Positions 1 to 9,016 of a stretch of 33,664 bases of DNA are shown here, piece after piece; the stretch's first letter is position 1, and each line of letters begins with the position of its first letter. This DNA comes from an uncultured Cytophagaceae bacterium (GTDB taxonomy: Bacteria; Bacteroidota; Bacteroidia; Cytophagales; Spirosomataceae). The stretch is from assembly GCA_903907915.1 (NCBI GenBank), contig CAIVPV010000260.1, positions 1 to 33,664 on the forward strand. The letters run 5' to 3'. The translations under genes were made by a program, and so were the position numbers. The notes under the pieces are model-generated. The model was not told the origin of the DNA. It did not search any database and saw only the letters and a list, made by a program, of their open reading frames with translations.

Positions 1-525
1 GACTTAAAAGCGCACCAAGATTTATCTAGAAAAAAACAACAATACTTTGACCCAGAAATAAACGAAAATTACATACCTTATGTAGTCGAAACGTCCGTAG
101 GGGCTGATCGTTTATTCCTAGCGATTCTTTGCAATGCCTATACAGAAGAAACGGTGGGTGAAGGGGATCAAGAAAAACAACGTGTTTACTTGAATTTCCA
201 CCCAGCTTTAGCTCCTGTGAAAGTAGCTGTGCTTCCTTTAGTCAAGAAGGATGGTTTAGCAGAGAAAGCGCAAGAGATTGTTAAGAACATTAAATTTGCC
301 TTTAATACCACGTACGACGATGGAGGCGCCATAGGCAAGCGTTATACTCGTCAAGATTTAATTGGAACACCGTATTGTGTGGTGGTGGATTACCAAACCA
401 TGGAAGACAACACCGTGACCGTTCGCGATCGCAACACGATGACCCAAGAGCGCATTTCTATAGCAGACCTAAAAGAGAAAATTGGTCATGCTGTATCGAT
501 GGAGCGTATTTTTGAAAACTGTTAA
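1..525 (+). CDS. glyS: Glycyl-tRNA synthetase, C-terminal part (truncated by window start)
   Basis: Frame open from base 1 (DLKAHQDLSRKKQQYFDPEINENYIPYVVETSVGADRLFLAILCNAYTEE...) running into the listed ORF at 154; class II GlyRS catalytic end plus anticodon-binding domain (LNFHPALAPVKVAVLPLVKKDGL). Confidence 0.93.
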   Translation, partial: DLKAHQDLSRKKQQYFDPEINENYIPYVVETSVGADRLFLAILCNAYTEETVGEGDQEKQRVYLNFHPALAPVKVAVLPLVKKDGLAEKAQEIVKNIKFAFNTTYDDGGAIGKRYTRQDLIGTPYCVVVDYQTMEDNTVTVRDRNTMTQERISIADLKEKIGHAVSMERIFENC

Positions 526-549
526 GTTAAAACGCAAACAACGACGATT

Positions 550-2562
550 ATGATCACCGAAGAGACGAATCCAGAAGAATTGGAAACCACTCCCACTATT
601 CCAGAAGAAACACCCGCAGAAGCAACAGTATCTGAAGCAACGCCAGTTGAAGAAACTGTAGTTGAAGAAACTGTAGTCGAAGAGACTGTAGTTGAAGAGG
701 CCGCAGTTGAAGAGACTGTAGTCGAAGAGGCCGCAGTTGAAGAGACTGTAGTCGAAGCAGCAGCTCCTGCAGAAGTGGTATTTCCAGTGGTGGAAGAAAA
801 AGCCGTTGAATTTCCTGTTTTAGATTTAACTAAAGCAACAAAAGAGAGCATTCTAGCTTTTTATGAGCAATTGAAAGCCATTCTTCAAGTGAGCGCCTCA
901 TCGGCGAATTTTAAAAAGGTCGATGAATTAACGAAAGAAGTTAGAACATTTTGGGAAGCCATTAAGCAGGGCGAACGCGCTGAGGCTTTAGCTGCTTTTA
1001 AAGGTGGAAATGACGATTCAGAAGAAGGATTCTCTTTTAAAGGGGATGAAATCTCGCAAAAAATCGATGCTATATCTGCCTTTATTCGAACAGAGAGGTC
1101 TGCTTTCTTCTCTAATTTAGAGAAATTAAGAGAGAAGGCATTAGAGGGAAAAACGCGTTTAATCAATGAATTAAGAACCTTAGTAGATTCGGATGATAAT
1201 TCAGATCCCGCACACGTAAATGCTAGCTTTAAGGCCTTCAAGAAGATTCAAGAAGAGTGGAAAGGTTTAGGAAGTGTGCAAGGTCCCATGAATCAAACGC
1301 TTTGGCAGAGTTATCATGCCTTAGTGGATCGTTTCTATAGCAATAGAAGTATTTTCTTTGAATTATTAGAATTAGATCGTAAGAAAAATTTACAAGCTAA
1401 AGAGGTAATTGCAGCTAAACTTGAGCTCATGGCTGCTGCCATTAGTGAAGGAGGAAATGTTCAAAAACTGTTAAAAGAAGCAGAGGAACTTTTCGAAGAG
1501 TATAAGCACATTGGACCTGCGAATAGAGACGATAATGAGGCACTTTGGACGCGTGTGAAGAAATCATTAGATGTACTTTTTGAACAAAAAAGAGCCTTAA
1601 ATGATGCACAAAAACAAGTTTTCTCAGATAATTTAAAAGTGAAGCGTGAAATCGCAGATCTGATGAAGCATTATGCAAGCTTCACTGCAGCTAATATTAG
1701 CGAGTGGAATCAGGCATCTAAAGCCGTTTTAGCGCTACAAGAGCAATGGAATAATTTAAAAGGTGGATTGCCTCGTGATGGAGGAAAAGAGGTGAGTCAT
1801 AACTTTTGGTCAGACTTAAAAACTTTCTTCAAACATAAGAGTGAGTTCTTCTCGAAAATCGATGCAGAACGCAAAGCGAACTTAGCCGCGAAGCAAGCCT
1901 TGATAGACCAGGTAAATGGTATCGTAGAAACAGGCACCATCACCCCTGAAGTGACTCAAATGGTCATCGAAACACAGAAAAAGTGGAAAGAGATCGGTCA
2001 CGTACCAGAAAAACAAAAAGATTCCATCTACGCGAAATTCAAGGCAGCGTGTGATGACTACTTTAATTTAACACGCGAGAAAGGCAAGAATGCGAAGGAC
2101 GTAGAGTTCGAAGCGAATTTAGAGGCTAAGAAAGCGATTCTAACCGAAATGGAAGCCATGTTACAGGATCCTAGTCTTTTAGCATCCTTAGGCCAAAAGA
2201 AAGCGGCATGGGACGCAATCGGATTCGTACCACGTAGAGATGTAAAAGCAATTCAAGAAAGTTTCCGCAACACGTGGAATGCTTTGATTGATTTAGCACG
2301 TACACAACCAAAAGAGCAATTAGCAGCTTGGGGCTTTGAATTGAAATCATTGGCTTCTGAAGCAAATACGGGTGGGGAGGAGAAAAAATCAGCTTCTCCT
2401 GATGCGCGTAAGAAAATTCAAACTCTAGAAAATGATATCGCCGTGTTAACCAATAACTTAGAATTCTTCGCGAAGTCTAAAAATTCGGATAAACTACGAG
2501 AGGAAGTGGAAAAGAAAATTGCTCAAGCGGAAAAAGAACTCGCACAATTGAAAAAAGATTAA
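550..2562 (+). CDS. DUF349 domain-containing protein with acidic repeat N-terminus
   Basis: Several W-x-x-I/L-G helical repeats typical of DUF349 (EEWKGLGSV, KKWKEIGHVPEKQKD, AAWDAIGFVPRRD). Confidence 0.85.
   Translation: MITEETNPEELETTPTIPEETPAEATVSEATPVEETVVEETVVEETVVEEAAVEETVVEEAAVEETVVEAAAPAEVVFPVVEEKAVEFPVLDLTKATKESILAFYEQLKAILQVSASSANFKKVDELTKEVRTFWEAIKQGERAEALAAFKGGNDDSEEGFSFKGDEISQKIDAISAFIRTERSAFFSNLEKLREKALEGKTRLINELRTLVDSDDNSDPAHVNASFKAFKKIQEEWKGLGSVQGPMNQTLWQSYHALVDRFYSNRSIFFELLELDRKKNLQAKEVIAAKLELMAAAISEGGNVQKLLKEAEELFEEYKHIGPANRDDNEALWTRVKKSLDVLFEQKRALNDAQKQVFSDNLKVKREIADLMKHYASFTAANISEWNQASKAVLALQEQWNNLKGGLPRDGGKEVSHNFWSDLKTFFKHKSEFFSKIDAERKANLAAKQALIDQVNGIVETGTITPEVTQMVIETQKKWKEIGHVPEKQKDSIYAKFKAACDDYFNLTREKGKNAKDVEFEANLEAKKAILTEMEAMLQDPSLLASLGQKKAAWDAIGFVPRRDVKAIQESFRNTWNALIDLARTQPKEQLAAWGFELKSLASEANTGGEEKKSASPDARKKIQTLENDIAVLTNNLEFFAKSKNSDKLREEVEKKIAQAEKELAQLKKD
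646..750 (+). repeat. In-frame 15-bp tandem repeat, about 7 units, encoding VEETV/VEEAA
   Basis: Consecutive units gttgaagaaactgta / gtcgaagagactgta / gttgaagaggccgca. Confidence 0.9.
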
Positions 2563-2623
2563 TTTTTTTCAATCAATCTTTTGCGTTTTAATCCATTTGG
2601 CTTACTTTTGTGAACTCAAATGC

Positions 2624-2696
2624 GCCTCCTTAGCTCAGCTGGTAGAGCAACTGATTTGTAATCAGTAGGTCATTGGTTCGATCCCGATAGGAGGCT
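2624..2696 (+). tRNA. tRNA-Thr, anticodon TGT
   Basis: Acceptor GCCTCCT/AGGAGGC, D-arm TAGCTCAGCTGGTAGAGCA, anticodon arm CTGATTTGTAATCAG, T-arm GGTTCGATCC. Confidence 0.95.
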
Positions 2697-2701
2697 CAAG
2701 A

Positions 2702-2730
2702 AGCTCGACAGCAATGTCGGGCTTTTTTGT
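2702..2730 (+). terminator. Rho-independent terminator after tRNA-Thr
   Basis: AGCTCGACA-GCAA-TGTCGGGCT followed by TTTTTG. Confidence 0.8.
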
Positions 2731-2758
2731 TTTAGTGTCAGTTCAATTCAACAAGTAA

Positions 2759-3094
2759 TTAATACAACAAATGCTGCTTAGATGAATTACGCCAGCCAGC
2801 CTGACTCTCATAATCAACGAAGTACACTTTTAATTCTGCTTGACTTTCGTAGCGAACAAAATAGATCTTCTTCTTAGCTTGACTTACAAACTTAGTAAAG
2901 AACCACTTGCCATCATTCATTCCTGCTTGACTTTCGTATTTCACTTTAAACACTTTTAAATCAGCTTGACTTTCGTAATTAACGACAAATACTTTAACAT
3001 CTGATTGGCTTTCATAATCGACAGAAAAGACCTTTTGACACTTAGCTGAAAGGCTAAATAATAGAAAGCAGGATAATAGGGCTATTTTTTTCAT
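2759..3094 (-). CDS. Secreted YESQA-repeat protein (DUF6150-like)
   Basis: Signal peptide MKKIALLSCFLLFSLSAKC then six ~13-residue repeats such as VFVVNYESQADLK. Confidence 0.7.
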   Translation of the reverse strand: MKKIALLSCFLLFSLSAKCQKVFSVDYESQSDVKVFVVNYESQADLKVFKVKYESQAGMNDGKWFFTKFVSQAKKKIYFVRYESQAELKVYFVDYESQAGWRNSSKQHLLY

Positions 3095-3114
3095 AAAAAT
3101 TTATAATTAATTAT

Positions 3115-3225
3115 CTACTGCTTGGATAGAGTCATCCAAAAAATTAAATAAATCAAGATTACAGCGCCAAGGCTTATACCAAAGGTCCCCCCCCCTAGCC
3201 ATCTATCATTTGCATTTCTATTCAT
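3115..3225 (-). CDS. Small predicted membrane protein (36 aa) containing a G9 tract
   Basis: Reverse-complement ATG...TAG: MNRNANDRWLGGGTFGISLGAVILIYLIFWMTLSKQ; one hydrophobic helix; starts 5 bp after the stop of the upstream minus-strand ORF. Absent from the supplied ORF track because of its length. Confidence 0.5.
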   Translation of the reverse strand: MNRNANDRWLGGGTFGISLGAVILIYLIFWMTLSKQ

Positions 3226-3230
3226 AAAAA

Positions 3231-3665
3231 TCAATTTTTAGGTAAACCATCCTTCAATTTTTTCTCTATATCGGGGTGTAAAATAACTTTTCCGAATATC
3301 CCCACCCCTACCATTTTGATCTTTCCATCCCAACGAACATTGGTAATTGAGAATAAATAATAATCATCAACAACTACATTTTCATCTACAAACTTATCTG
3401 TAAATGCACCTCCAATTGCAGCTCCAAACGTTGCCCCTAATTGAGCAAATTCATTGTCATTTTCACTCTTTAGTTTATCGATTTCTGAGTTCAATAATTG
3501 CCGCATTTTGTCTTTCAAAATGAGCTTATGTTCAGCAGAAGAAGGGTTCGTTGCAAAGGCTCCAATACACAAAAGAAGTAAAAATAATAGGTATAAATTT
3601 CTAGACGAACTAGGACCACTTGAGTCTTGTCTTTGCTTCACAGTTGAATTCGTCATGGGATACAA
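3231..3665 (-). CDS. Hypothetical membrane-anchored protein (possibly DUF4359-like)
   Basis: N-terminal hydrophobic segment LYLLFLLLLCIGAFA; C-terminal part YYLFSITNVRWDGKIKMVGVGIFGKV. Confidence 0.5.
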   Translation of the reverse strand: MYPMTNSTVKQRQDSSGPSSSRNLYLLFLLLLCIGAFATNPSSAEHKLILKDKMRQLLNSEIDKLKSENDNEFAQLGATFGAAIGGAFTDKFVDENVVVDDYYLFSITNVRWDGKIKMVGVGIFGKVILHPDIEKKLKDGLPKN

Positions 3666-3780
3666 TTTTATGTTTTATTGAATTTAAGAACTTATAATAT
3701 AGTACATCTATTTTGTCGAAAGTATTTATTTAACGGTTATAATTAAAAAAGGAGTCGAAAATCTTTATTTTCATTTAAAA

Positions 3781-3796
3781 GTGCATTATATTGCAC
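3781..3796. promoter_or_regulatory. Candidate HipB operator 1
   Basis: GTGCATTATATTGCAC, near-perfect palindrome upstream of the HTH gene. Confidence 0.55.
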
Positions 3797-3844
3797 AAAA
3801 TATACTGAAATAAGCTATTTTTTGAAATTATAACAATCAAAAGA

Positions 3845-3856
3845 GCATTATAATGC
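3845..3856. promoter_or_regulatory. Candidate HipB operator 2 overlapping the hipB start codon
   Basis: GCATTATAATGC perfect palindrome containing the ATG at 3853-3855; same core as operator 1. Confidence 0.55.
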
Positions 3857-4092
3857 ACCTAAATAACCTCATTGAAACCCTAAAAAAGCGCCGAATTAGA
3901 CTGCAAGTGACTCAAGAAACGCTCTCTTTGTTAACAGGTGTCAGCTTAAGGACGATTAAACAATTGGAAGCAGGTAACGGTAATCCGACCTTAGAAACCA
4001 TTCAAAAATTAGCTGATGTTTTAGGGTTAGAATTGCGATTAGAAATTAAAAATACAAGCATAGAAAATGAGGTCGACAACGATTCTATATAA
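3853..4092 (+). CDS. hipB: HipB-like XRE-family HTH antitoxin
   Basis: RRIRLQVTQETLSLLTGVSLRTIKQLEAGNGNPTLETIQKLADVLGLEL is an XRE helix-turn-helix. Confidence 0.85.
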   Translation: MHLNNLIETLKKRRIRLQVTQETLSLLTGVSLRTIKQLEAGNGNPTLETIQKLADVLGLELRLEIKNTSIENEVDNDSI

Positions 4093-4393
4093 GACTGAAC
4101 CGGCAGGAATTTTGAGCCAATTAGCTAACGGAAGTTTTCATTTTCGGTATTTAGAAACATGGCTTGAAGACAAGAAAAAACCGGCCATAAGTTTGACCAT
4201 GCCGAAGTCAAAAAAGGAGTTCAAATCCCCTCACCTCTTCCCCGTATTTTTTCATTTATTACCGGAGGGAGCAAACAAACAGGCGGTCTGTAAATTCAAG
4301 AAGATAGACCCGGCGGATCATTTTGGAATGCTACTTCACACCGCTCAATTTGATACGAGTGGAGCCATCACCATTCATCAGTCACTGAACTAA
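4067..4393 (+). CDS. HipS-like protein (detached HipA N-terminal subdomain)
   Basis: HipA N-subdomain-like (ISLTMPKSKKEFKSPHLFPVFFHLLPEG); overlaps hipB by 26 bp; stop directly followed by the next ATG. Confidence 0.75.
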   Translation: MRSTTILYKTEPAGILSQLANGSFHFRYLETWLEDKKKPAISLTMPKSKKEFKSPHLFPVFFHLLPEGANKQAVCKFKKIDPADHFGMLLHTAQFDTSGAITIHQSLN

Positions 4394-5377
4394 ATGTATA
4401 CCCAACTCCTCTTTTGTCCAAGTACGTTAACGGAAGGAAATGCTACCTACAGCCGCTCTGCCATTCAGCGACTTTTCTCTAATCACAAAGTCGCCCATGT
4501 ACTTCCTTATGATTCTCCGTCGAGTTCTGAACTGGTGGCTGGTACTTTCTTTGAAAATAGAACCAGTAGGTCAATTGCTGGGGCTCAGGAGAAATATTCT
4601 TTGGTATTAGAGAAGAATAAATTGCGACTTGCACAACCCGGGGAAAGCGGGCAGTACCTTTTGAAGCCGATTCCTACCTTAGGGAGAAATAAACACGGGA
4701 TGCCTGCAAACGAACATCTAACGATGCAGATTGCAAAGCAGGTATTTCAAATCGAGACGGCGGAGAATGGGATTATATTCTTCCAAAATGGAGAAATGGC
4801 CTATTTAACAAAACGCTTCGACTATAATGAGGCAGGACAAAAGCTGGCAAAAGAGGACTTTGCCGTTTTAGCAGGCAGAACGCCACAAACCCATGGCATT
4901 AATTACAAATACGAAGGAAATTACCTCGAATTTTTCCAAATCATGCAACAATACGTGCCTGCTTATGCCGTCGAAGCTTCTAAACTATTTAAACTCATCC
5001 TTTTTAATTACCTATTCTCAAATGGGGACGCGCATCTAAAGAATTTCTCCTTATTGGAAACATCCGATGGTGATTTCGTTTTGAGCCCTGCCTATGATCT
5101 TTTAAACACAGAGATGCACCAGGCAGAAATTGATTTCGCACTTCAAGGCGGTCTCTACCCTAAATCACAATACCAAGGCAAAATACTGAACCAATTTCAA
5201 CAATTGGGGAAACTGGCCCATATCCCAGAGAAGATGGTGGAACGCATTATAACTCAAATGCTAGCTAATCCATCAGAGGTAGAAAGATTAATTAGAAATT
5301 CTTTCCTCGATGAAAGTGCTCAAAAAAACTATTTGCAAAGCTACCAAGGGAGACTAAAGCGGTTGAAATACACCTAA
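4394..5377 (+). CDS. HipT/HipA-like Ser/Thr kinase toxin
   Basis: SIAGAQEKYSLV Gly-rich loop, NGDAHLKNFSLL catalytic loop and PAYDLL metal-binding motif of HipA kinases. Confidence 0.88.
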   Translation: MYTQLLFCPSTLTEGNATYSRSAIQRLFSNHKVAHVLPYDSPSSSELVAGTFFENRTSRSIAGAQEKYSLVLEKNKLRLAQPGESGQYLLKPIPTLGRNKHGMPANEHLTMQIAKQVFQIETAENGIIFFQNGEMAYLTKRFDYNEAGQKLAKEDFAVLAGRTPQTHGINYKYEGNYLEFFQIMQQYVPAYAVEASKLFKLILFNYLFSNGDAHLKNFSLLETSDGDFVLSPAYDLLNTEMHQAEIDFALQGGLYPKSQYQGKILNQFQQLGKLAHIPEKMVERIITQMLANPSEVERLIRNSFLDESAQKNYLQSYQGRLKRLKYT

Positions 5378-6351
5378 ACGTCCCACATCTCCTCGACCGT
5401 CCTGATAATCCCAGGTAAATCCTGTTTTTTCATACAATCAAAATGGCCTTTAGGACATGTTTTTGTCCCAAAATTCGAGCAAGGCTGACAGCTTAAGTCA
5501 GGCACAATAGATTGAAAAACGCGAGCAGAGGATTCCGCAGGCATCAATGGTTCCACTTGTAAGGCCGGCGATGTAGCTCCCCAGATGGCAATCACATTTT
5601 TATCAAACGCACAAGCGATATATAACATGCCGGTGTCATGTGAGATGACTTCTCGGGCTTTGGAAACAATTAAAGCAGATTCATGCAAAGAATAAGCTCC
5701 GCAGGTATTTACGATGCGCGCAGGATCCAGTAATGCTAATTCGTCCCCATCCGCTTTTTCCTCTTTCCCTCCCACTAGGACGATGGGGTACGGAATTTGG
5801 GAACATACTACCTTCAATGATTCTAAAGGCAATTTCTTCGTAAAATAGGAGGCTCCAATGACCAAAGCCACGTAGCCGCCTGGAAAAAAGGACGGCTCAC
5901 TAGTGCCGGACGGAACAAAATAATCCAGCCCCTTTCCGTCGTAGGTGACGCCTAATGGGGCTAAGGTATCCACGCTTCGCAATGAAATATGACGCTCAGG
6001 CATCCGATTCACTCCGAATTTGGTTAATAAAAACTTCTCAACACTCAACTTATTATAGGATAAATAAGGGACAACTAAGGCCTTTCGAATCCGCAAACTG
6101 CGCAAATTCTTATGCAAATCGATGATATAATCGAATGAAAAGGCCTTTAATTCTTGGATGGTAGCGGTTAAATCATTTTCGAAATAATGAAAGTGATCTA
6201 TGTATGGATTCGCCTCAGTTACCGCCTTCATCGACTTCTTTGTTAAGAAATGAATCTCCACACCAGTAATCTGCTGCTTCGCGCAACGAAGTGCTGGGGA
6301 AGCTAAAACGATGTCACCGATGGCCGAAAAACGAATAAAAAGTAGACGCAT
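5374..6351 (-). CDS. Glycosyltransferase family 9 (ADP-heptose:LPS heptosyltransferase-like)
   Basis: MRLLFIRFSAIGDIVLASPALR and SHDTGMLYIACAFDKNVIAIWGATSP. Confidence 0.88.
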   Translation of the reverse strand: MRLLFIRFSAIGDIVLASPALRCAKQQITGVEIHFLTKKSMKAVTEANPYIDHFHYFENDLTATIQELKAFSFDYIIDLHKNLRSLRIRKALVVPYLSYNKLSVEKFLLTKFGVNRMPERHISLRSVDTLAPLGVTYDGKGLDYFVPSGTSEPSFFPGGYVALVIGASYFTKKLPLESLKVVCSQIPYPIVLVGGKEEKADGDELALLDPARIVNTCGAYSLHESALIVSKAREVISHDTGMLYIACAFDKNVIAIWGATSPALQVEPLMPAESSARVFQSIVPDLSCQPCSNFGTKTCPKGHFDCMKKQDLPGIIRTVEEMWDV

Positions 6352-6425
6352 AATTAAATTCTGAATTTAAAGTTAATTCATCCCGGGAGAATTTCTATTG
6401 TTAATGTTTTATTTTAAATTTAACC

Positions 6426-7643
6426 ATGCAACGTAGAAACTTCATCAAAGGAGGCCTATTGGCCTCTACCCTTTCCCTAAATCCATCTTCCTCGCCTTTA
6501 GCGCCTGTCGAGTTTACTCCCATCAGCGCGGAAGAACGTAAGATGCGAGTGACGAAGGCGCAGAAATTGATGTCTGAAAAACAAATTCAGGCCATCATTT
6601 TAGATGCAGGGGTTAACTTGAATTATTTCACGGGCATTAATTGGCATCCATCCGAGCGATCAATGTTAGCCGTAATTCCGGTAAAGGGTGATATTCAGTT
6701 TATTTGCCCGGCATTTGAGGAAGACAGATTTCTAGAAATGGCTCCGGCGGGAACGAAAGTTCAGATTTGGGAAGAAGATGAGAATCCGTTTGCCTTAACT
6801 ATTTGCGTTTTACAAGGTATAGGAATTCATACAGGCCAAATAGGTATCGAGGAATTCTGTCGTTTCTTCATTTTCGATGGACTGCGAAAAGCGGGTGCAA
6901 ACTACGGTTTCATCAGTGCTGATCCGATTACGATTCCTTGCCGAATCATTAAATCCCCGGCCGAGATTGCCTTAATGCAAAAGGCAAACGATGCCACGGT
7001 TAAAGCCATTCAAGCCGGGATCGCCGCTTTAAGCTTAGGCTGCAGTCCACGTCAAATCTCACAAAAAATTGCTCAAGCACACGCAGAGCAAGGAACGGTA
7101 CATGGATTTGCGTCGGTGACTTTTGGGGTGGCCAGCTCTTTCCCACATGGAAGTTCTAAAAAACAAATCTTAAAGTCGAGTGATGTAGTCATGTTAGATT
7201 GTGGATGCAGCGTGGGTGGTTATGAATCCGATATTACAAGGACGATTGTTTTTGGAGAGCCTAGCGCGAAGCAAAAACAAATATGGGATTTAGAAAAGAA
7301 GTCTCAGCAAGCGGGCTTTGATGCTGCTAAACTAGGTTCGCCTGCCGAAAACGTGGATTTTGCTGCGCGTAAAGTATTAGTTGACGCGGGTTTTGGACCA
7401 GATTATAAAATGCCGGGATTACCACATCGTACAGGACACGGCATCGGTATGAGCGGACACGAATGGGGTAATATGGTGCGCGGAAATAAGGCACCTTTAG
7501 AAATAGGGATGTGTTTCAGTATTGAACCTACCATCGCGATTCCAGGCGAATTTGGTGTAAGATTGGAGGATTGCGCTTATATGACGGCAGAAGGTCCTAA
7601 ATGGTTCTCTCAACCTAGCCCATCGATTTCAGAGCCTTTTTAA
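6426..7643 (+). CDS. M24 family metallopeptidase (Xaa-Pro aminopeptidase-like), exported
   Basis: MQRRNFIKGG Tat-like signal; MLDCGCSVGGYESDITRT, HRTGHGIGMSGHE and FSIEPTI pita-bread metal site motifs. Confidence 0.88.
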   Translation: MQRRNFIKGGLLASTLSLNPSSSPLAPVEFTPISAEERKMRVTKAQKLMSEKQIQAIILDAGVNLNYFTGINWHPSERSMLAVIPVKGDIQFICPAFEEDRFLEMAPAGTKVQIWEEDENPFALTICVLQGIGIHTGQIGIEEFCRFFIFDGLRKAGANYGFISADPITIPCRIIKSPAEIALMQKANDATVKAIQAGIAALSLGCSPRQISQKIAQAHAEQGTVHGFASVTFGVASSFPHGSSKKQILKSSDVVMLDCGCSVGGYESDITRTIVFGEPSAKQKQIWDLEKKSQQAGFDAAKLGSPAENVDFAARKVLVDAGFGPDYKMPGLPHRTGHGIGMSGHEWGNMVRGNKAPLEIGMCFSIEPTIAIPGEFGVRLEDCAYMTAEGPKWFSQPSPSISEPF

Positions 7644-8978
7644 TTCCAAAACCCGATTCACACAAGCAGGAATATCGCGGTCATAATGACTAACGTAAAG
7701 CAAGGTCATTTCTGAATTCTCTGCTAAATAATCCAGCACTGACTTCAAATGCTCCGTCTGCACACGGTCTAATCCTTGGCATGGTTCATCGAGTATTAAC
7801 AGTTCTGGATTCTTCACTAAGGCACGCGTAATCAACACCATGCGTTGTTCTCCGCCTGAAATCTGCAAGAAGGACCTCTCTGCTAAATGGGCGATACCCA
7901 TTACTTGCATCCAGTGATTTACTTGCTCCATTTGCTCTTGCGCGACCCGCTTAAACAAACCCTGCGTATCAAAGAGACCAGATGCCACCACCGAAAAACA
8001 AGATCCCCCTTCTTTAAAATACAAGTGTAATTCCGGGCTCAAAAACCCGATTTTTCGTTTGATATCCCAAATACTCTCGCCAGTCCCTCGTTTCCGATCA
8101 AATAAAGTAATGTCCTGCGAATAGGCCTGGGGATTATCTGCTGTGATTAAACTAATTAATGTCGACTTGCCTGCCCCGTTGGGCCCTTTTATGGCCCATC
8201 TCTCTCCCCTGTTTACCTCCCAGCTAAAGTTCTGCAAAATAGTTTTGGACCCATATTTAATCTGAACCTTACCCATTTTAACGGCAACCGCGAATGGCTC
8301 TAAGGGACGCAGTAAAGGCAAGGGTTTCTCTGGAGCTGTCTGGAGGGATGGTAATTCAATGATTTGATTAATAAAATCGGGTACATCGCCAGGGGAAGAC
8401 ACTAAAATAAAATGGATGCCTCTATCGTGCAACGCGAGTAATCCTGTAGTTAAAGTCTCTCGTCCTTTTACATCTAAACCCACATAGGGATTATCTAAAA
8501 TCAACCAATCAGGCTGATAGGCTAAGGCTTTCACTATTTGCAAGCGTTTGTTCTCCCCATTCGAAAGCTGGATCATAGGCCTCTTCAATAAACCATCTAT
8601 CTCGAAAAGCTGAAGCCAATCACCAACGATTAAATCCATCAGCTCCTCCTCCACCGTATAAGAATCGTCAGAATCAGATGAATTAAAACGCTGTTGTAAG
8701 TAGAATTCAGATAAATTACTTCGATTCTTGAATTGATGCTGTTGCTCCACGAGCATCACATGGGCCCGTTTTTCCGGATTTCGCGAAGACAAAAAGACTT
8801 CTCCTGTTCTGAACAAACGACCTGCTAAAGCTTTGGCTAATGACGTTTTTCCTGAGCCCATGGGACCCACGATTGCCGTTAACTGTCCTGGCAAAATAGT
8901 AAATGAAATATTTGAAACGACAGATTGAACGCCCAAAGAAACAGAAACATTAGAAATTTTAGCCGGATAGGATTTCAA
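7629..8978 (-). CDS. Tandem-ATPase ABC protein (ModF-like)
   Basis: Two Walker A motifs (GPMGSGKTS, GPNGAGKST) and two signature/Walker B regions (LSNGE..LILDNP, ISGGEQ..LLILDEP). Confidence 0.85.
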   Translation of the reverse strand: MKSYPAKISNVSVSLGVQSVVSNISFTILPGQLTAIVGPMGSGKTSLAKALAGRLFRTGEVFLSSRNPEKRAHVMLVEQQHQFKNRSNLSEFYLQQRFNSSDSDDSYTVEEELMDLIVGDWLQLFEIDGLLKRPMIQLSNGENKRLQIVKALAYQPDWLILDNPYVGLDVKGRETLTTGLLALHDRGIHFILVSSPGDVPDFINQIIELPSLQTAPEKPLPLLRPLEPFAVAVKMGKVQIKYGSKTILQNFSWEVNRGERWAIKGPNGAGKSTLISLITADNPQAYSQDITLFDRKRGTGESIWDIKRKIGFLSPELHLYFKEGGSCFSVVASGLFDTQGLFKRVAQEQMEQVNHWMQVMGIAHLAERSFLQISGGEQRMVLITRALVKNPELLILDEPCQGLDRVQTEHLKSVLDYLAENSEMTLLYVSHYDRDIPACVNRVLELKRL

Positions 8979-9016
8979 GAATTATTACTTATTTTTATCA
9001 AAATTAAACCTATTAC

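Noticed and set aside
522-851. Minus-strand ORF rich in S/T/A repeats
   Set aside because: Shadow of the plus-strand VEETV repeats in the DUF349 gene; no independent coding evidence.
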